In this document: piece after piece, positions 24,201 through 35,712 of the stretch | How positions within the stretch are numbered: the first letter of the stretch is position 1 | How the letters are laid out: each line of letters opens with the position of its first letter | Assembly (NCBI GenBank): GCA_008973525.1 | Contig: WACJ01000404.1 | Coordinates: forward strand, 1,302,001-1,366,000 | Direction of reading: 5' to 3' | DNA length: 64,000 bases | Source: Stenopsyche tienmushanensis | Lineage: Eukaryota; Arthropoda; Insecta; Trichoptera; Stenopsychidae | Notes under the pieces: generated by a model | Databases searched by the model: none | What the model was told of the DNA's origin: nothing | The model's input: the letters and a program-made list of their open reading frames with translations, nothing else | Made by a program: the position numbers and the translations under genes

Positions 24201-24582
24201 TGCCTTCAAAATATATGGCAATATTTTTATATTATCTCGCCCTGTGCACACGACTTTGTGAAAACTTAATTTTTCACTTAGATACATACAAATCTGCAAA
24301 AAAGTCCAACGGTCTGATCAACACTAGGCTTAATGTGCGGTCGATGAATTAGCATTATGATGAAGGCTTCATTTGCAAACCAATTGATCTGAGCGAGGAA
24401 ATGCTTTAACATCGAGCATGGCTGTCTTTAAATTATATTGAAATATAAAATGTTTTTGTGCAAAACCACCCTGTGCATATAGCATGTGAGGCGATCCGTA
24501 TTATCCCTTCATTGAAACAATAGGCACTAAATTACTCCACAATGGAAATGGAATAAAACGTATTTTTCCTTCATACTCTTAC
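21296..24582. other. No recognised gene; scattered short open frames
   Basis: AT-rich sequence with short, overlapping open frames in several phases (for example around 21.65-22.07, 22.67-22.9 and 23.35-23.79 kb). Some read as basic, protein-like stretches, such as the frame ending at 23788 with RRTRQ-like repeats of arginine. None has an identifiable domain, and frames change every 40-70 codons. At this base composition most such frames are expected by chance. No terminal repeats were seen. Confidence 0.5.
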
Positions 24583-24709
24583 CTTTGTAGGTTTGCGTGT
24601 ATTCTTTCCTATCGTTCGCCATATTCAGGGTTACGCAACCATATCTCATGCTTTTTAGATCTGTAGTTGATTCTATTTGAAACATCAGCATCTCATTTTT
24701 GTGTTTTAT
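24583..24709 (-). other. Exon-like segment of unknown gene
   Basis: On the minus strand TTTATTAATCTTCTCAG precedes the segment and AAAG/GTAAGAG follows it: a branch-point-like element, a pyrimidine tract, an acceptor and a near-consensus donor. The 127 bases between are open in one phase (42 codons plus one base) and read MLMFQIESTTDLKSMRYGCV in the middle, a balanced composition. I do not recognise the protein. Upstream in the same frame a stop lies just before the acceptor. No partner exon was found, so it could be chance. Confidence 0.3.
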
Positions 24710-27116
24710 CTGAGAAGATTAATAAAGTCGAATAAAACAGCTCATGGATGGATGATTTACAACAATAATTGAACTTTAATAAAAATATATTTAAAAAAAT
24801 AATGATAATTTCACTGTTCCCTCATAGATCTTCTCCTATCCATCTTTAATATTCGAATAGTTTAATTCCAGTTTAATCACATGTGGAATGTGAAAGATTT
24901 CATTAAAATTGGCCTTTCATATATCGAACCATCTCCAGAGCTCCAGGCTTTTAATGGCCATCATCATACTGTTTTGCCATATTTCCACTACAATTGAAAC
25001 GATTAATGATTCGATACGAAAACATTCGCCTTCATTACAAATATTAAAGGTTGCAAAAATAGTAGGTTCGGCGACGTTATTACATTGGAGGCATTACCTG
25101 GTGCCTTGATTTAGCGATTGGTTATTTTAGTATCTTGAACTTAAATCTACAGAAGGTGTGGTTGAAAACCATGTCAAAGTAGTAGGCTATGTTTCCATGA
25201 AAGAGGTGGCTAACAACTATAAAAAATAACACAATTATATAATAAACGATGTTAATTTTAAACCGATGATATGCTTATTGTTTGTATTTTTAACACTCAT
25301 ACAACTATGTGTGCATTAGTTGATCTAGATCGTTTTTCATGAACATCACTGAGCAATCATTCAAATGTGAACAACTAAAACTATTTTGTAAATGAGTTTT
25401 GAGTTGTTTGAATAGCGAAAATGAACGTTAAACGTTCAATAAAAAAATCAACACAATTTTATTTAGGAAATGTAAATGTTTTTCATTGGTGTTAGTCGAT
25501 TCGACTAATATAATATCTTTTATTGACAATTGTATTAATTCATTATCTACGCTCAATAGTTACATGACATCTTGGTTATGTCTATATTTATTTGATTTTT
25601 GCATTCATATTTTTAAGTTAATTGGAGATCGCAAGATCAGAGTTATATTTTTGATCCAGGATCTTAAATAAGCAATTGTACTTCTATAATAACAAAATAA
25701 GAAGAATCAGCTTTATAGGAAAAATCAAATAAATAATATAACTCCCTCCTCCTATATGTTATAATCCCCAACGAGGCAAAACAATAATAATATTTGGGGT
25801 GCAAAGCAAGCCTATCTCAAAATGTTAATATGCATGGAAACAAGTCGAAAAGGCCTATAAGGCATTATTGAAAATTTATTTCAAAAAATCACAATAGATT
25901 GACGTCGTCTGTATGACGAGGGTTAACATTGTTGATTTTTGGGACTTAGTAAAATAAAAAGTGAAAAACTCTTATTATTCCCACATTTTACTTCGTGAGT
26001 AGAACTCGACGAGGTGAAAAACTCATCGATGCAAAAGAATAGCACTGGGGCAAAGAAATACAATTTTCTTCGATTCGCTTTTATTTGTGAAAAAAGACAA
26101 ACAAAAAACAACAATAAATATTATAGCGTGAAAATTTTTCGTTTTATTTGTTTAAACCCCCCAAATAACCACCGGGCTTCATGAATGTTTGATATAAAAT
26201 ATAAAGTGGATGGTTTTTTTTTTTTAGATTTAACACGCAACTCGGCATTAAATGATCATAGTTTGGGGATTGTCTAAGAGTGAAAGTTTGTGGAGCCGGC
26301 TTTTATTAATGAACACGTTGCACGCCAACTTTCAATAAAATCAATTACCATGGATCATTCGGAAACGCACTTTTAGTGATAGAATTCTAAGCAATATTAT
26401 AATTAAAAGTCTTAATGCAGATTTTTGTCTAAATGTATTTTTTGATACCTTCATTTTTGTATACCACTGATATATTTCAAAGTTATGTGTGCTTTTAAAT
26501 ATCGCCCTTAACTATCTGGCGCTCTAGGCAAATAACACATTTCAACCTTTTAAAATACAAAAGACCTAATTCTAAGTGCTCGTTATAACCGAGATCAACG
26601 TTATTTGAAGATTATAAGAACATAATATTACATAACAATTATAATGATAATCAAAGATCTAATTTAAGCAGCACATAATCATCAAGCATAATGCAAAATT
26701 CAGCCATAACCATTTTATTAGCGTTCAGTTAAATTAAACGCCGCCATCTTTTTTTGCAAAACCATGGTCTGACAAAATGGCGGTTCTTTATACAACGCGT
26801 TCGGGTCCCTTTACCCGACGCTACAAACTATATTATGGACTAAATCAGACTAAACTCTGATCAGAAGAAGAACAGATTAATTTTTAATGTCGTTTATCAA
26901 TGAAGAATGCTTATAGTGGAACTTCACTTTACTATAACGTTTCGCATATCGCACGACGAGGATAATACTAGAAAGTCTCAAATTGTAAAAGTACTCAGAT
27001 ACTAATACTCATAAAGCTTTTAGACAATTAGTCCGTGCTCTCTCTCTCTAGTACTAGTTGTCCTAATAGATGACTTCAATGAAAGATTTAAATTCCAACA
27101 CACATGTTTGTACCTA
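24710..27116. other. No recognised gene
   Basis: AT-rich sequence with chance-length open frames only. Around 26560-26600 (GCTCGTTATAACCGAGATC) and 26920-26970 (AGTGGAACTTCACTTTACTA then CGCATATCGCACG) there are phrases typical of Tigger-type DNA transposon ends, so part of this stretch is probably eroded transposon. A run TTTTTTTTTTT lies near 26215. Confidence 0.4.
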
Positions 27117-27120
27117 TCAA

Positions 27121-27629
27121 CCCCTAAAGGAGTACTATCCCAGGGCCTGGGACCCACCCCTACACTATTCAGAAGTGGAACTCTTGTACATTGAGCTCGG
27201 AGACAGACAGAGACAGAGAGAGAACTTACCGCAGCTCGGGAGACAGAGACGGAGAGCTTCCCCGCATACATCGCACGATTGTATAGATCGTTAGCCCAAA
27301 TTTATCGCATAATAATGATTTCGATTTCAAGTGTATTCTTTGTTTACACAAAAAAATTACCAAATATTTTGCGCTATCTACAGTGTTTATTTATTCGTCG
27401 CTGTTTGTTGAATGAGTCTTTGTCCAATTATCATTTCCTTCTAAAGCAGGAGAAAATTAATCATTTTTTTGTGTATTGTTTATGTAAAGAAATGACGTGG
27501 TCTTGTATGCTATCAACAGTGTTTATTTAAAATTGACTCTGCCTCGAATTGAAGATTGTCTTACGCTGATAGGAGCTGAGAGAAAGTAATCGGTATAAGG
27601 CGATTATGGCATCAACGACTTCATCGAAC
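27121..27629. mobile_element. piggyBac-like MITE family A, copy 3
   Basis: Starts CCCCTAAAGGAGTACTATCC after TCAA (a decayed TTAA) and ends before TTAA at 27630-27633. Same orientation as 9149-9591, sharing the GA-rich and GATTATGGCATCAACGACTT blocks. It also has a segment near 27540-27600 shared with copy 2 but missing from copy 1, so copy 1 carries an internal deletion. Confidence 0.75.
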
Positions 27630-27716
27630 TTAATCTTCATAAGAGGTATGGCTGGCGACCACATTTTTAAAAACATAAATATGCCATGAAAAACTATGTC
27701 AAAATGGTTGGCATTA

Positions 27717-28967
27717 CAGTAAACTCTCGATTATCCAGACTAATACCGGGGAGGAAGAACATGGATAACTAACATCAAATTTATACTTGATTTCGAATAT
27801 AATACTATATTTACAATACAATATTTTTGATTCATAATTTTAATACTGATGATATATTAATCAGAAAAGTCCCTGTTAGTAGTTATTACAAAGCGTTACT
27901 AAAATATAATATATATTTAAAAAAAACTGTAAGTTATTGAGATACTTTAAACAATTTTCTAATATTATTTCAATTTTTTCTTAAAGCTATTTATGATCAA
28001 TCCATTCTTCAATGTTTTTCCAATAATCCACACATTTCAGATTCATATCAATTGCTTAATTCTCTTCAGAATGCATTAAATATTTTCCTATGCCAAGAAG
28101 AATCTTTCTCCATAATCGAACAAGTGTGTCTGGCTTTACTTTTGACCAAGATTGTATTATTCCATGTATAGCAACAAATATCGTAATCGTTTTCCAGAAA
28201 TTGATCAAGTTGTCATCTTCTTCAGCAAGAGTTTTCAAAAGACTGTGACGATAAAGACGTTTCATTGATGCTATAACGCATCGATCCATGGGTTGGAACA
28301 AATATGTAACATTGGGGGGCAAAAATTTTGCAACCATAAGTCTATCGCCTGTTTTCAATATGCTTTCGTTCGAATGAGAAGGAGCATTATCTGATAATGA
28401 TACTGCTTTCTGTGGAAATCCCTTATTTTTTAAAATTTGCAACCCATTTCTTTTTGAACCAAGCTTCAAATATCTCCCTGTCCATCCATGCCCCTTTCTG
28501 GCTAAAATAATCGACAGGAATATTTTTCATTGGAGTTCCCTTAAAAGATCGAGGTTTATTTACTTTAGCAAAAACTTGATTTCATAAGATCCTATGCGCT
28601 TCCAGTCTCTTATCATCCCTGGTCCTTTTTCACAATCTTGACACAATCTTCCAGTTATTTTGAGAAGCAAGATAATTAAGACATGAGAACAAGTGTACGT
28701 TTTGGTAGTAAAGACGTAAGAATCATCCTTATTACTTTGAAGAGTTTTGTTTCTTTAATCTTAACCTGTGTATATAACACCTCATATACTTTTCGGAAGT
28801 TGTCTCATTATCCAAGAATCACCACTTTTCTTTTAGTATTAAGTTCGTTTTGTTGTGTGGGTCTCATAATTATATAAGAAAAAAATTTAATTAATTTCCA
28901 AACATTTCTCAGGCACGGATAATCTGCAAACCGGATAATCCGCAACCGGATAATCGAAAGTACACTG
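27717..28967 (-). mobile_element. Tigger/pogo-type transposon, 1.25 kb, degenerate
   Basis: Terminal inverted repeats CAGTAAACTCTCGATTATCC (left) and GGATAATCGAAAGTACACTG (right) with TA on both sides (27715-27716 and 28968-28969). A minus-strand open frame at 28056-28469 encodes the second half of the DDE transposase: VSLSDNAPSHS carries the second catalytic aspartate, followed by FLPPNVTYLFQPMDRCVIAS and a basic KRLYRHSLL stretch. The N-terminal DNA-binding half is missing or unreadable, so the copy is internally deleted and probably inactive. Confidence 0.85.
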
Positions 28968-29157
28968 TAGTCCAATAAAAGTGAAGCCAAAAGCCACCTA
29001 AAAAAAACACATCCAGTTCATTAAGAAGCTCTATACTAAAACACTTGTCGAATGTTGTTTTGAAGTGACCGAAGGGACCAATCTCAATTTCAGGTAGTTT
29101 TGAAAAGATCACATCCACATTGTGGCCTACCATAAGATGACTGATAAGGCATAGGAG

Positions 29158-29600
29158 GGGTCACAAAGAGCACCCTTATTTCGGCTTGGAAGAAACTTTG
29201 AAAATAGACAGAGTTCTTGAATGCTTCTTTGAAGGGTTTGGGACAGTGCCTGTTGAAAATGTAGTCAATGAAATTGTGTCTTTGTTCAACACCATGGGAT
29301 TGGATGTGAATAACATTGATACAGATGAGCTTGTGGAAGAAGACAACAAGGAGTTGATCACAAATGCTTAGAGAATTGCACTATTTCTTGGAAAAGCATA
29401 AGAAACTTTAATCGCACATTAAGAAGCATCATCCTAATAAGAAAGTGGTTATGCGAGGTATATATGTATTTAATTATAATGCAGTATTGCTTTTTCAGCG
29501 AATTTTTAAGTGTCGAAGATGGAAAAGTGTTTGAAAGTATTGAAGTTTTGAAGCTTGGAGTTTCAATATTCGTGACGTTCAAACCAACAAGCGAGTACTT
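29158..29600 (+). mobile_element. Tigger transposase 3' relic
   Basis: Plus-strand frames read the C-terminal part of a Tigger transposase: a KSTLISAWKKL-like phrase near 29167-29200, then VNEIVSLFNTMGLDV and DTDELVEEDNKELIT (29258-29369), which is the conserved acidic region after the DDE domain. Frames shift between these pieces. No terminal repeat was assigned. It is independent of the opposite-strand Tigger element that ends at 28967. Confidence 0.6.
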
Positions 29601-30985
29601 CGGAAAGCTCTTTCTACTGAAAATAACATAGTCGCTTCGTATAATTTTTGACTACATTCCAAGGAAAGCTGCCTAGTTCTTATGTTTAGGCGAATTCCTT
29701 ATTGAGACAGCTACAAAAGCGCTCTTCGACATGTTCACCCAGTGATCTGCTAGGTGAACATTTCGATATGCTATATTCAATATCGAGCGTATGTAGTGGT
29801 GAATGTATGACACTTGTTATATGTATATGACAATTTCCTGTGAATTAATATTGAAAAGGCCCTAACCTCGATTGATAACATGTTCATAATATATAACACA
29901 CAAACTTATGTTGAATCATTGTTTCTGAATTTATTATAGACCTATAGATTTATACCTATGTATAATTGTGCTATATATATATTTCGTGTGTGCTAAATTA
30001 TTTTATTCGTTCGAGAGTTTAATACATCATATTATTAATATAATAATATTTTAATTTGCAAAAAATATCACCTCAAACAAGCATTATAAATTTTTATTGA
30101 TTTAAATAAATAATAAATTAAGAAAAAAATGTTTAATAAGTTTAAATATATAAACATATTTTTAGTTTGTTACCATATTTTTTATCGCATTGGAAAGCAA
30201 AATGGATGAACATTAAAAATATACCCATTGATATATTTTTAATATAATTGCGTTACAGCGAAGGCTTTACAGGAGATCGTCCCATTGGCTGAAATTGATC
30301 ACGCCCACATGACACTGACCAATTGCAGCCGACGTAATATATTCACAGCCTGATCTGACACAAGAAAGAGAATATATGCCTTCTATGAGTGTCTTAAATA
30401 TCTTATGAATGATCTTTGTGCTTTCGATTGAAAACTTATCCACACGAAATGCTTATAAAAATCTACCTTTTTATATTGTTTCGGTTTTGCGGAAAAATGC
30501 TCAAACGTCCCAAAATGCAGAGGATTGATTCATCTCAATTTTAGTTGATTTCAATGCATTTATAATATCCTGATGTAATTTGAGCGCGTTTATGCATATT
30601 GTATTTATAGGATATCAATATTCTGGTACATACGTGTATTCTGCGATACCATAATATTCACCAAGATCGTAAAAGTAAAATAAAAAACCATAAAGTTCTA
30701 TGCTGGGAGATAATGCTCACGAGAAGAACAACAGGGGTAGAAAACGTTGGACATGTTCTTGCAGACTGAGTTGTATCGATTTTCCCAACAGCTGTTTATA
30801 TTATATGGTTGCGGACAAAGTCATGAATCTAGACATTTTTCAAACAGATCTTGAATATGAGCAAAACTTTGGAACTGAAGGATTAAAAATTCATATGACC
30901 AACAGTGCAATATCTAAAGAATATGGTATATCTTAAGCAATGTCAATCACTTTAATTTAAATATCATCATGTACCGACTTTACCT
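29601..30985. other. No recognised gene
   Basis: AT-rich. The 78-codon open frame at 30700-30936 has a mixed composition including CSCRLSCIDFPNSC, but no family match and no flanking signals that I trust. It is left as chance or relic sequence. Confidence 0.4.
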
Positions 30986-31080
30986 GTAGGCGGTGAGGCG
31001 ATTAAGCGATCGGACTGGTAATTCAATTATCATTTCTTGGGTTCAAAACTACAGGTGATATAACTGGCGATCACATTTTA
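30986..31080 (+). repeat. tRNA-derived SINE head
   Basis: GCGGTGAGGCGATTAAGCG resembles an A box and TTGGGTTCAAAACTA a B box about 35 bases later. The following ACTGGCGATCACATTTT also occurs, slightly changed, at 27645-27670 (GCTGGCGACCACATTTTT), so the SINE body is dispersed. The cloverleaf is not intact enough for a functional tRNA. Confidence 0.55.
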
Positions 31081-32044
31081 ACAATCATATACATGTTAAG
31101 AAAAACGTACCAGAAAAAAAGTATATTTAATAAAGGGTAATTAATACAAATAATAATAAGCACTATCTTCTTTCGTTCATTCTTCATCACTATTTTTAAT
31201 CTTATAATATAAAGTGAAAGATGCGCTTTTAATATCACAATTTTTTAATGATAATAAAACTATATTTCCAGATACATTAATCGCTATCATTGCTATTTTT
31301 TTCTTTTTAAAATGCTGTATTTATTATCAGACATTGCCAAATACCATAGCATATATTTTTATGGATAGGAGTTTCCATGTGTAGTTTCTCATTACTTTTC
31401 ACACATGATTAAATAAGATAAGATCATTTAAATCATTAGCATCAATATTTATTTTTTCAGACCCAAGAAATCAAGCTAAATCTAGATAAAGATGATTCAT
31501 TTGTTCTCCGCCATTTGTTGTTACGATGAAAATTCTATTGATAATCTGGATTCAATTATTGTTAATTATTACAAGTGTAAAATATCTAGACATAAATGTA
31601 TATTGCTAAATTATTCAACACTTTCTATATATTAAATAATCTGTGTAATATTATAAAATATAAACAGTATTTTAGTACAAGTCAGTATTGGATTATAGGA
31701 GCAATTTATGTAAATTCATTGCGCTCGTTATAACCGAGTTCTGTGTCAAAATTAATTCAGGAATGAATTCTCATTTAAGTCCATCTCATAATAATTTGAC
31801 ATAAAAATAATGCCCATATGTTCTACACAAACTCTTCTAATCTAAATCTGAACCTGAATACCTGATTTTTTGTTCAGATTCAACAGATCCTTATTTTCGT
31901 CATATGCTAAAAATAATTCTTCACATTTTGATCTTCACAATCTGATTTTGGAAGCACGGCTCCACACTCGTTGGAGGTATCGTCATCAGATATTTAAAAG
32001 CTAATTCGAGTTGATAACCGCATGAGCCCCCAGTTTTGTATAGC
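31081..32044. other. No recognised gene; repeat-like phrases
   Basis: AT-rich. ATTTTTTCAGACCCAAGAAA near 31457 is echoed at about 39802 (TTTTTCAGATCCAGGAAA), suggesting an unclassified repeat. GCGCTCGTTATAACCGAG near 31721 recalls a Tigger-type end also seen near 26578. Confidence 0.4.
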
Positions 32045-32305
32045 ATCATCAATGTGACTGATAAAATTCCTTTCTGCTGAGACACGGACTAAATTCGCAA
32101 AATTCCCGATTTCCCGACAAATAATTTATTTCCGCCGCTGCAGATGAATACTTATATACTATAATACTTTGATGTCATTCGTAATTATATTATGGAGGAA
32201 TACAAAAATTCTGAGCCCCGTATCTATTATATTTCATATTGATGTTCCCATTATTAGAGTCGAGGTGTAGTAAATACATCACCGGTAGGGAAAGGTTAAC
32301 ATAAC
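32045..32305. mobile_element. TTAA-associated MITE family B, copy 1
   Basis: About 260 bases are inverted relative to 58883-59135. Shared phrases include TTCCTTTCTGCTGAGACACG, ACAAATAATTTATTTCCG and TTATTAGAGTCGAGGTGTAG. The right edge is AAAGGTTAAC and the matching left edge at 58.9 kb is TTAACCTTTCCCC, so TTAA is probably the target. A third, partial copy is at 35640-35712. Non-coding. Confidence 0.75.
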
Positions 32306-32689
32306 AATTATAACGTATACATATAAGGGATTGGATTCCCTAGTTAGGACTTCATTTTCATCGCATATATCATGCGCCGTGCTTCTACTGTGTGTGTAGT
32401 GCGTCTATTTTATTATATATTTCACAATACACAGTGTAGCTAATTGTAGCTAACAATTTCCGTTTAAAACTATTTTTTCTTAGAAGCTAAAAATTTGCAC
32501 TACTGCGTTAAATCATAAGCTTAAAAAATATGATAAACGAGTATTTAATCAAAAATAATTACGCGGTTATAAACTGCTGGCCAACTAAAATGGAATGATT
32601 GTTGGTAACAGCTTGATCTGATCGATTTTATGTGTTGAACAATATTAAATAGAAGGTTTCATGTAAGAAGTGAGTTTTAGGCGATCCAG

Positions 32690-32910
32690 ATTCGTTATTT
32701 GCAGTTTTTTTTTCTTTGTGGAAAGTCAAAAGATGGGTGTTCGTGTGTGTAGGGGTGTGAGAATGTGTGGCAGCCCTGTGTCAGCAGGAGTAACCCATTA
32801 AGAGCCAGTTAACGCGCGGCAGTCGTTCGGTCAACACATCTGCCGCCGGCGGTGTTTGTGCCCTGCATCATCCCTGTTTGTTTACCTTACGATGTAAACA
32901 AAAAACAGCT
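32690..32910 (+). promoter_or_regulatory. GC-rich promoter-like block upstream of the cysteine-rich gene
   Basis: A GC- and CpG-rich island (GTTAACGCGCGGCAGTCGTT near 32810, CTGCCGCCGGCGGTG near 32841) within AT-rich DNA, 1 kb upstream of the coding exon at 33931. It probably holds the promoter or an untranslated exon of that gene. No TATA box or clear initiator was established. Confidence 0.4.
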
Positions 32911-33930
32911 GATTGATTCTAAACAATTGTGTGATATTCTTTGACACTGACGTTTCGATTTATAATGCGATACATTTAAACAGCCAATAGTTACATGTAA
33001 CAAAAGCTCCAATTTACCAATCATAATTTTTCTTGATTTTAAATTCAATAAAATTAATATCATAGTGAGTAGATAATTTGTTTAGTCACATGTGAGAATT
33101 GAAATGTGTAAGTTTTTACAATACGATCAATATAAATTGATTGTATTGAAATATTATTGATTTATTTATCTAATTTAAATTATTTATATCGGATTTTATA
33201 ATCCGTCGGAAATCGCAGGAAAAATGTTTTATAACGCTTTCTGATACGAATTAATAGCACATTTATATAATAAGGGTGCATACAGATATTGTTCATTTAT
33301 AGTGTTTAATAATGAAGACATAATTATGTAAATTTTACAAGAAAATTCAAGATATTTATAGTGAAATTTAATGCACCTAAAAAAATATTATTTTTAATTT
33401 TTGCATTGTTGTTGAGATTTAGGCGATTTTTTGCATTTATTTAATTAAATCTGTAAATATAATTTATCATAAAATATCCTCCTGTAATATAATTCAATTA
33501 TGTAGTTGTAAAGGACAAAGGGATGATTTTTTTTCATCGTCACTGATAATTGACAAGGTTTGTACATGTTTTTTCTTAATTGTACTGTTTATTAATTTTA
33601 ATATTATACATTAATTAAGGCATAATCGTTGATTCTCAAATGATTATTGAGATTCTCGCGACATAAATTTTGGAGATAAAGTCGTATTATCTTAATTAAT
33701 TGCTTCCGAGCACTCGATTAGCTAATGGTTGTTTAATATTTGAAATTAATCAGTGTCAGTATTAATGAATATTACGTATTAAAGACGAATATATGCGTTT
33801 TCCATGTTAGGAACATTGTGAATAAGAGACATTAAAAACATTTTTTATTATATGGTGGATTCAAATGTATGGATTTTTATTGTTTAACAAAACTTTTGGA
33901 CTTAATAGTGAAAGATTTTTGAAAAAGCAG
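32911..33930 (+). other. Presumed leader or intron of the cysteine-rich gene
   Basis: AT-rich, with no open frame of note. Near the exon boundary, GCAG at 33927-33930 or TTAATAG at 33902-33908 could be the splice acceptor. An in-frame stop at 33909-33911 favours the later site. Confidence 0.35.
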
Positions 33931-35454
33931 CCACATTGGATCCGAAGGAAAATCAAGGCTCTGGGCTTGGACCCCGGGGCCCTATTTTTAAACAGGACCT
34001 GATGAAAACACAAAACATCGGAACTACAGCTAGGGTGCAGCCGTATTCAAATATATACGCATCCCGTAATCAAAATTCAAGAACGGAAAATAACCAATCT
34101 CAAATATATCCGCCCAAGAAGACATCACTTTTGGGCCATTATAGAGGCGATCTAAGTAGTAATCAGTACAAAGACGAGGCAATAAACAATCAAAATCCTT
34201 GGTATAACGATAGTTCTTCGACAACTACAGATGATTATACGATCGATTATGATGTTGGACACAATCAAATAGTCGCATCGGGAAATTGGAATTGCCAAGG
34301 GACAATCTCAAGCACACACAAGCGTAAAATTGCAATCAAGAAATAATGAAAATAAAAATATAGCAGACCAAAGCACGATCGAATCTAATATCGTAGTCAA
34401 CAAGCCGAGAATAGGACCTCTTTTGAAAACGCCATTGTTACCAGCGTACAATTTCACAAAGGAAATTAAAAATTATAATGAACATTCCACTTCTTACGCT
34501 CCAAAAAAGGACTCCAATCACAAAGTGAGAGCGACAACGAAAGTTCTACAGGCGGATGAAAACGAAATCGATTGTCAATATCCGGCGAGAGAAGACACGC
34601 AAGGACCGGATCTAGCAATCGAGCAAGATTCATTAGACGATTCCGATGAGCTCGAAGAAGCCGAAGAGAATGAAATAGGCGAATGCTGCAGAAGGACCGT
34701 TAAAAAGATAACCAAAAAGAGCACCCATTGCTGTGCACATCCGATTAACAAATCCAATGCCATTTGCAAAGCGAAGCAAATGATTCAAGTGTGCAAGCAC
34801 GGAAACCAAGCACCTCGTACGATATTGAAAAAGATCATCACGATACCGCAGATAGGCATGCATGGTGGTATGTTGACAAACCAGGGAGTCATAATTCCTC
34901 AAGGTAGTCTCTTGGGTCATCCTGGAATAATTCAATCGCCCGTTTTCCAAAATTCCAAGCTATACACACACATCAACGGACAGATTGTCACCAATTCTAA
35001 CCTTCAGCCTAAAATTCAACCATCTGCTCAGCAGTTTGTCAAGAAAACAAGACAGTGCCAAGTACACAAAGACAACGAATATGACGCTTGCAACGAAAGC
35101 AATGTGTCATGCAAAGGGTTGAAATGCGGGGAAGATAGGAGGGCGCATAAAAAATGCAGCGATAAAGCTGAATGTTGCAGCGAAGAATCGAATAATGCCG
35201 GGGCGAGCGTTGCAAATTGTAATTGCAACTCTGAAGCTGATTTAGAAGTCGAACAACAACAAAATATGTTGGAAATGGGATCGTCGAGGCCTGGAAAGGC
35301 AAAGTGTGATTGCGAAACACTACAAAGTGCTCTTCCTTCAGTTGGAGTGGTTTTAGCAGCAGCACCTGTGCCGCAGCCTCAATGGACCCAGCAAGGACAA
35401 CCCTTATGGAATTTCGTCCCGACAGCTCAATTGCCTGTACTAGGGGGAGATAAG
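33931..35454 (+). CDS. Large exon of an unrecognised cysteine-rich protein, partial, with apparent frameshift
   Basis: The protein family is not recognised. The frame is open from 33912 without an upstream ATG; the first in-frame ATG is at 34002, so either translation starts there or an earlier exon joins near 33930. The exon ends GGAGATAAG/GTATGT at 35454, a good donor, so the gene continues off this exon. Order: a polar N-terminal part rich in N, S, Y and Q; an acidic run (DSLDDSDELEEAEENEIGE) directly followed by CCRRTVKK and THCCAHP; a G/hydrophobic stretch (GGMLTNQGVIIPQGSLLGHP); a second cysteine-rich part (CQVHKDNEYDAC, CKGLKCGEDRRAHKKC, CNCNSEADLEVE); and a P/Q/W end (PVPQPQWTQQGQPLWNF). 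There is no signal peptide or membrane segment. The frame moves by +1 near 34299-34301 (a GGG run), either a sequence error or a real lesion. It could be the cytoplasmic head of a larger protein. Confidence 0.7.
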
Positions 35455-35639
35455 GTATGTTTCCTAAAAAATATCATACACGTAGTTTATTTCATCGTAC
35501 GTTTTTTTTGCGCGAATCATTTTGTCCTAATCAAGATTAAAGCATGCATGTCATTTATATTGAGTTTTAAATAAATAAATTGTGCTTAAAAACACACGCG
35601 CGCTATCATGATATGTATTTAGTACACCATATGAAATTT

Positions 35640-35712
35640 TCTATTACATTTCATATCAATATTTCCATTATTAGAGTCGAGTCGTGGTAAATATATCATG
35701 ACCAAGGAAAGG
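35640..35712. repeat. Partial copy of MITE family B
   Basis: TTTCATATCAATATTTCCAT and TTATTAGAGTCGAGTCGTGG match the right part of 32045-32305 in the same orientation. Only the terminal 70 bases remain. Confidence 0.55.

Noticed and set aside
24909..25200. Protein-like stretches in two phases
   Set aside because: Many stops, no motif, and similar stretches appear by eye in most AT-rich DNA here.
30986..31080. Possible tRNA gene
   Set aside because: A and B boxes are present, but the arms do not pair as a cloverleaf and the body continues as SINE sequence.
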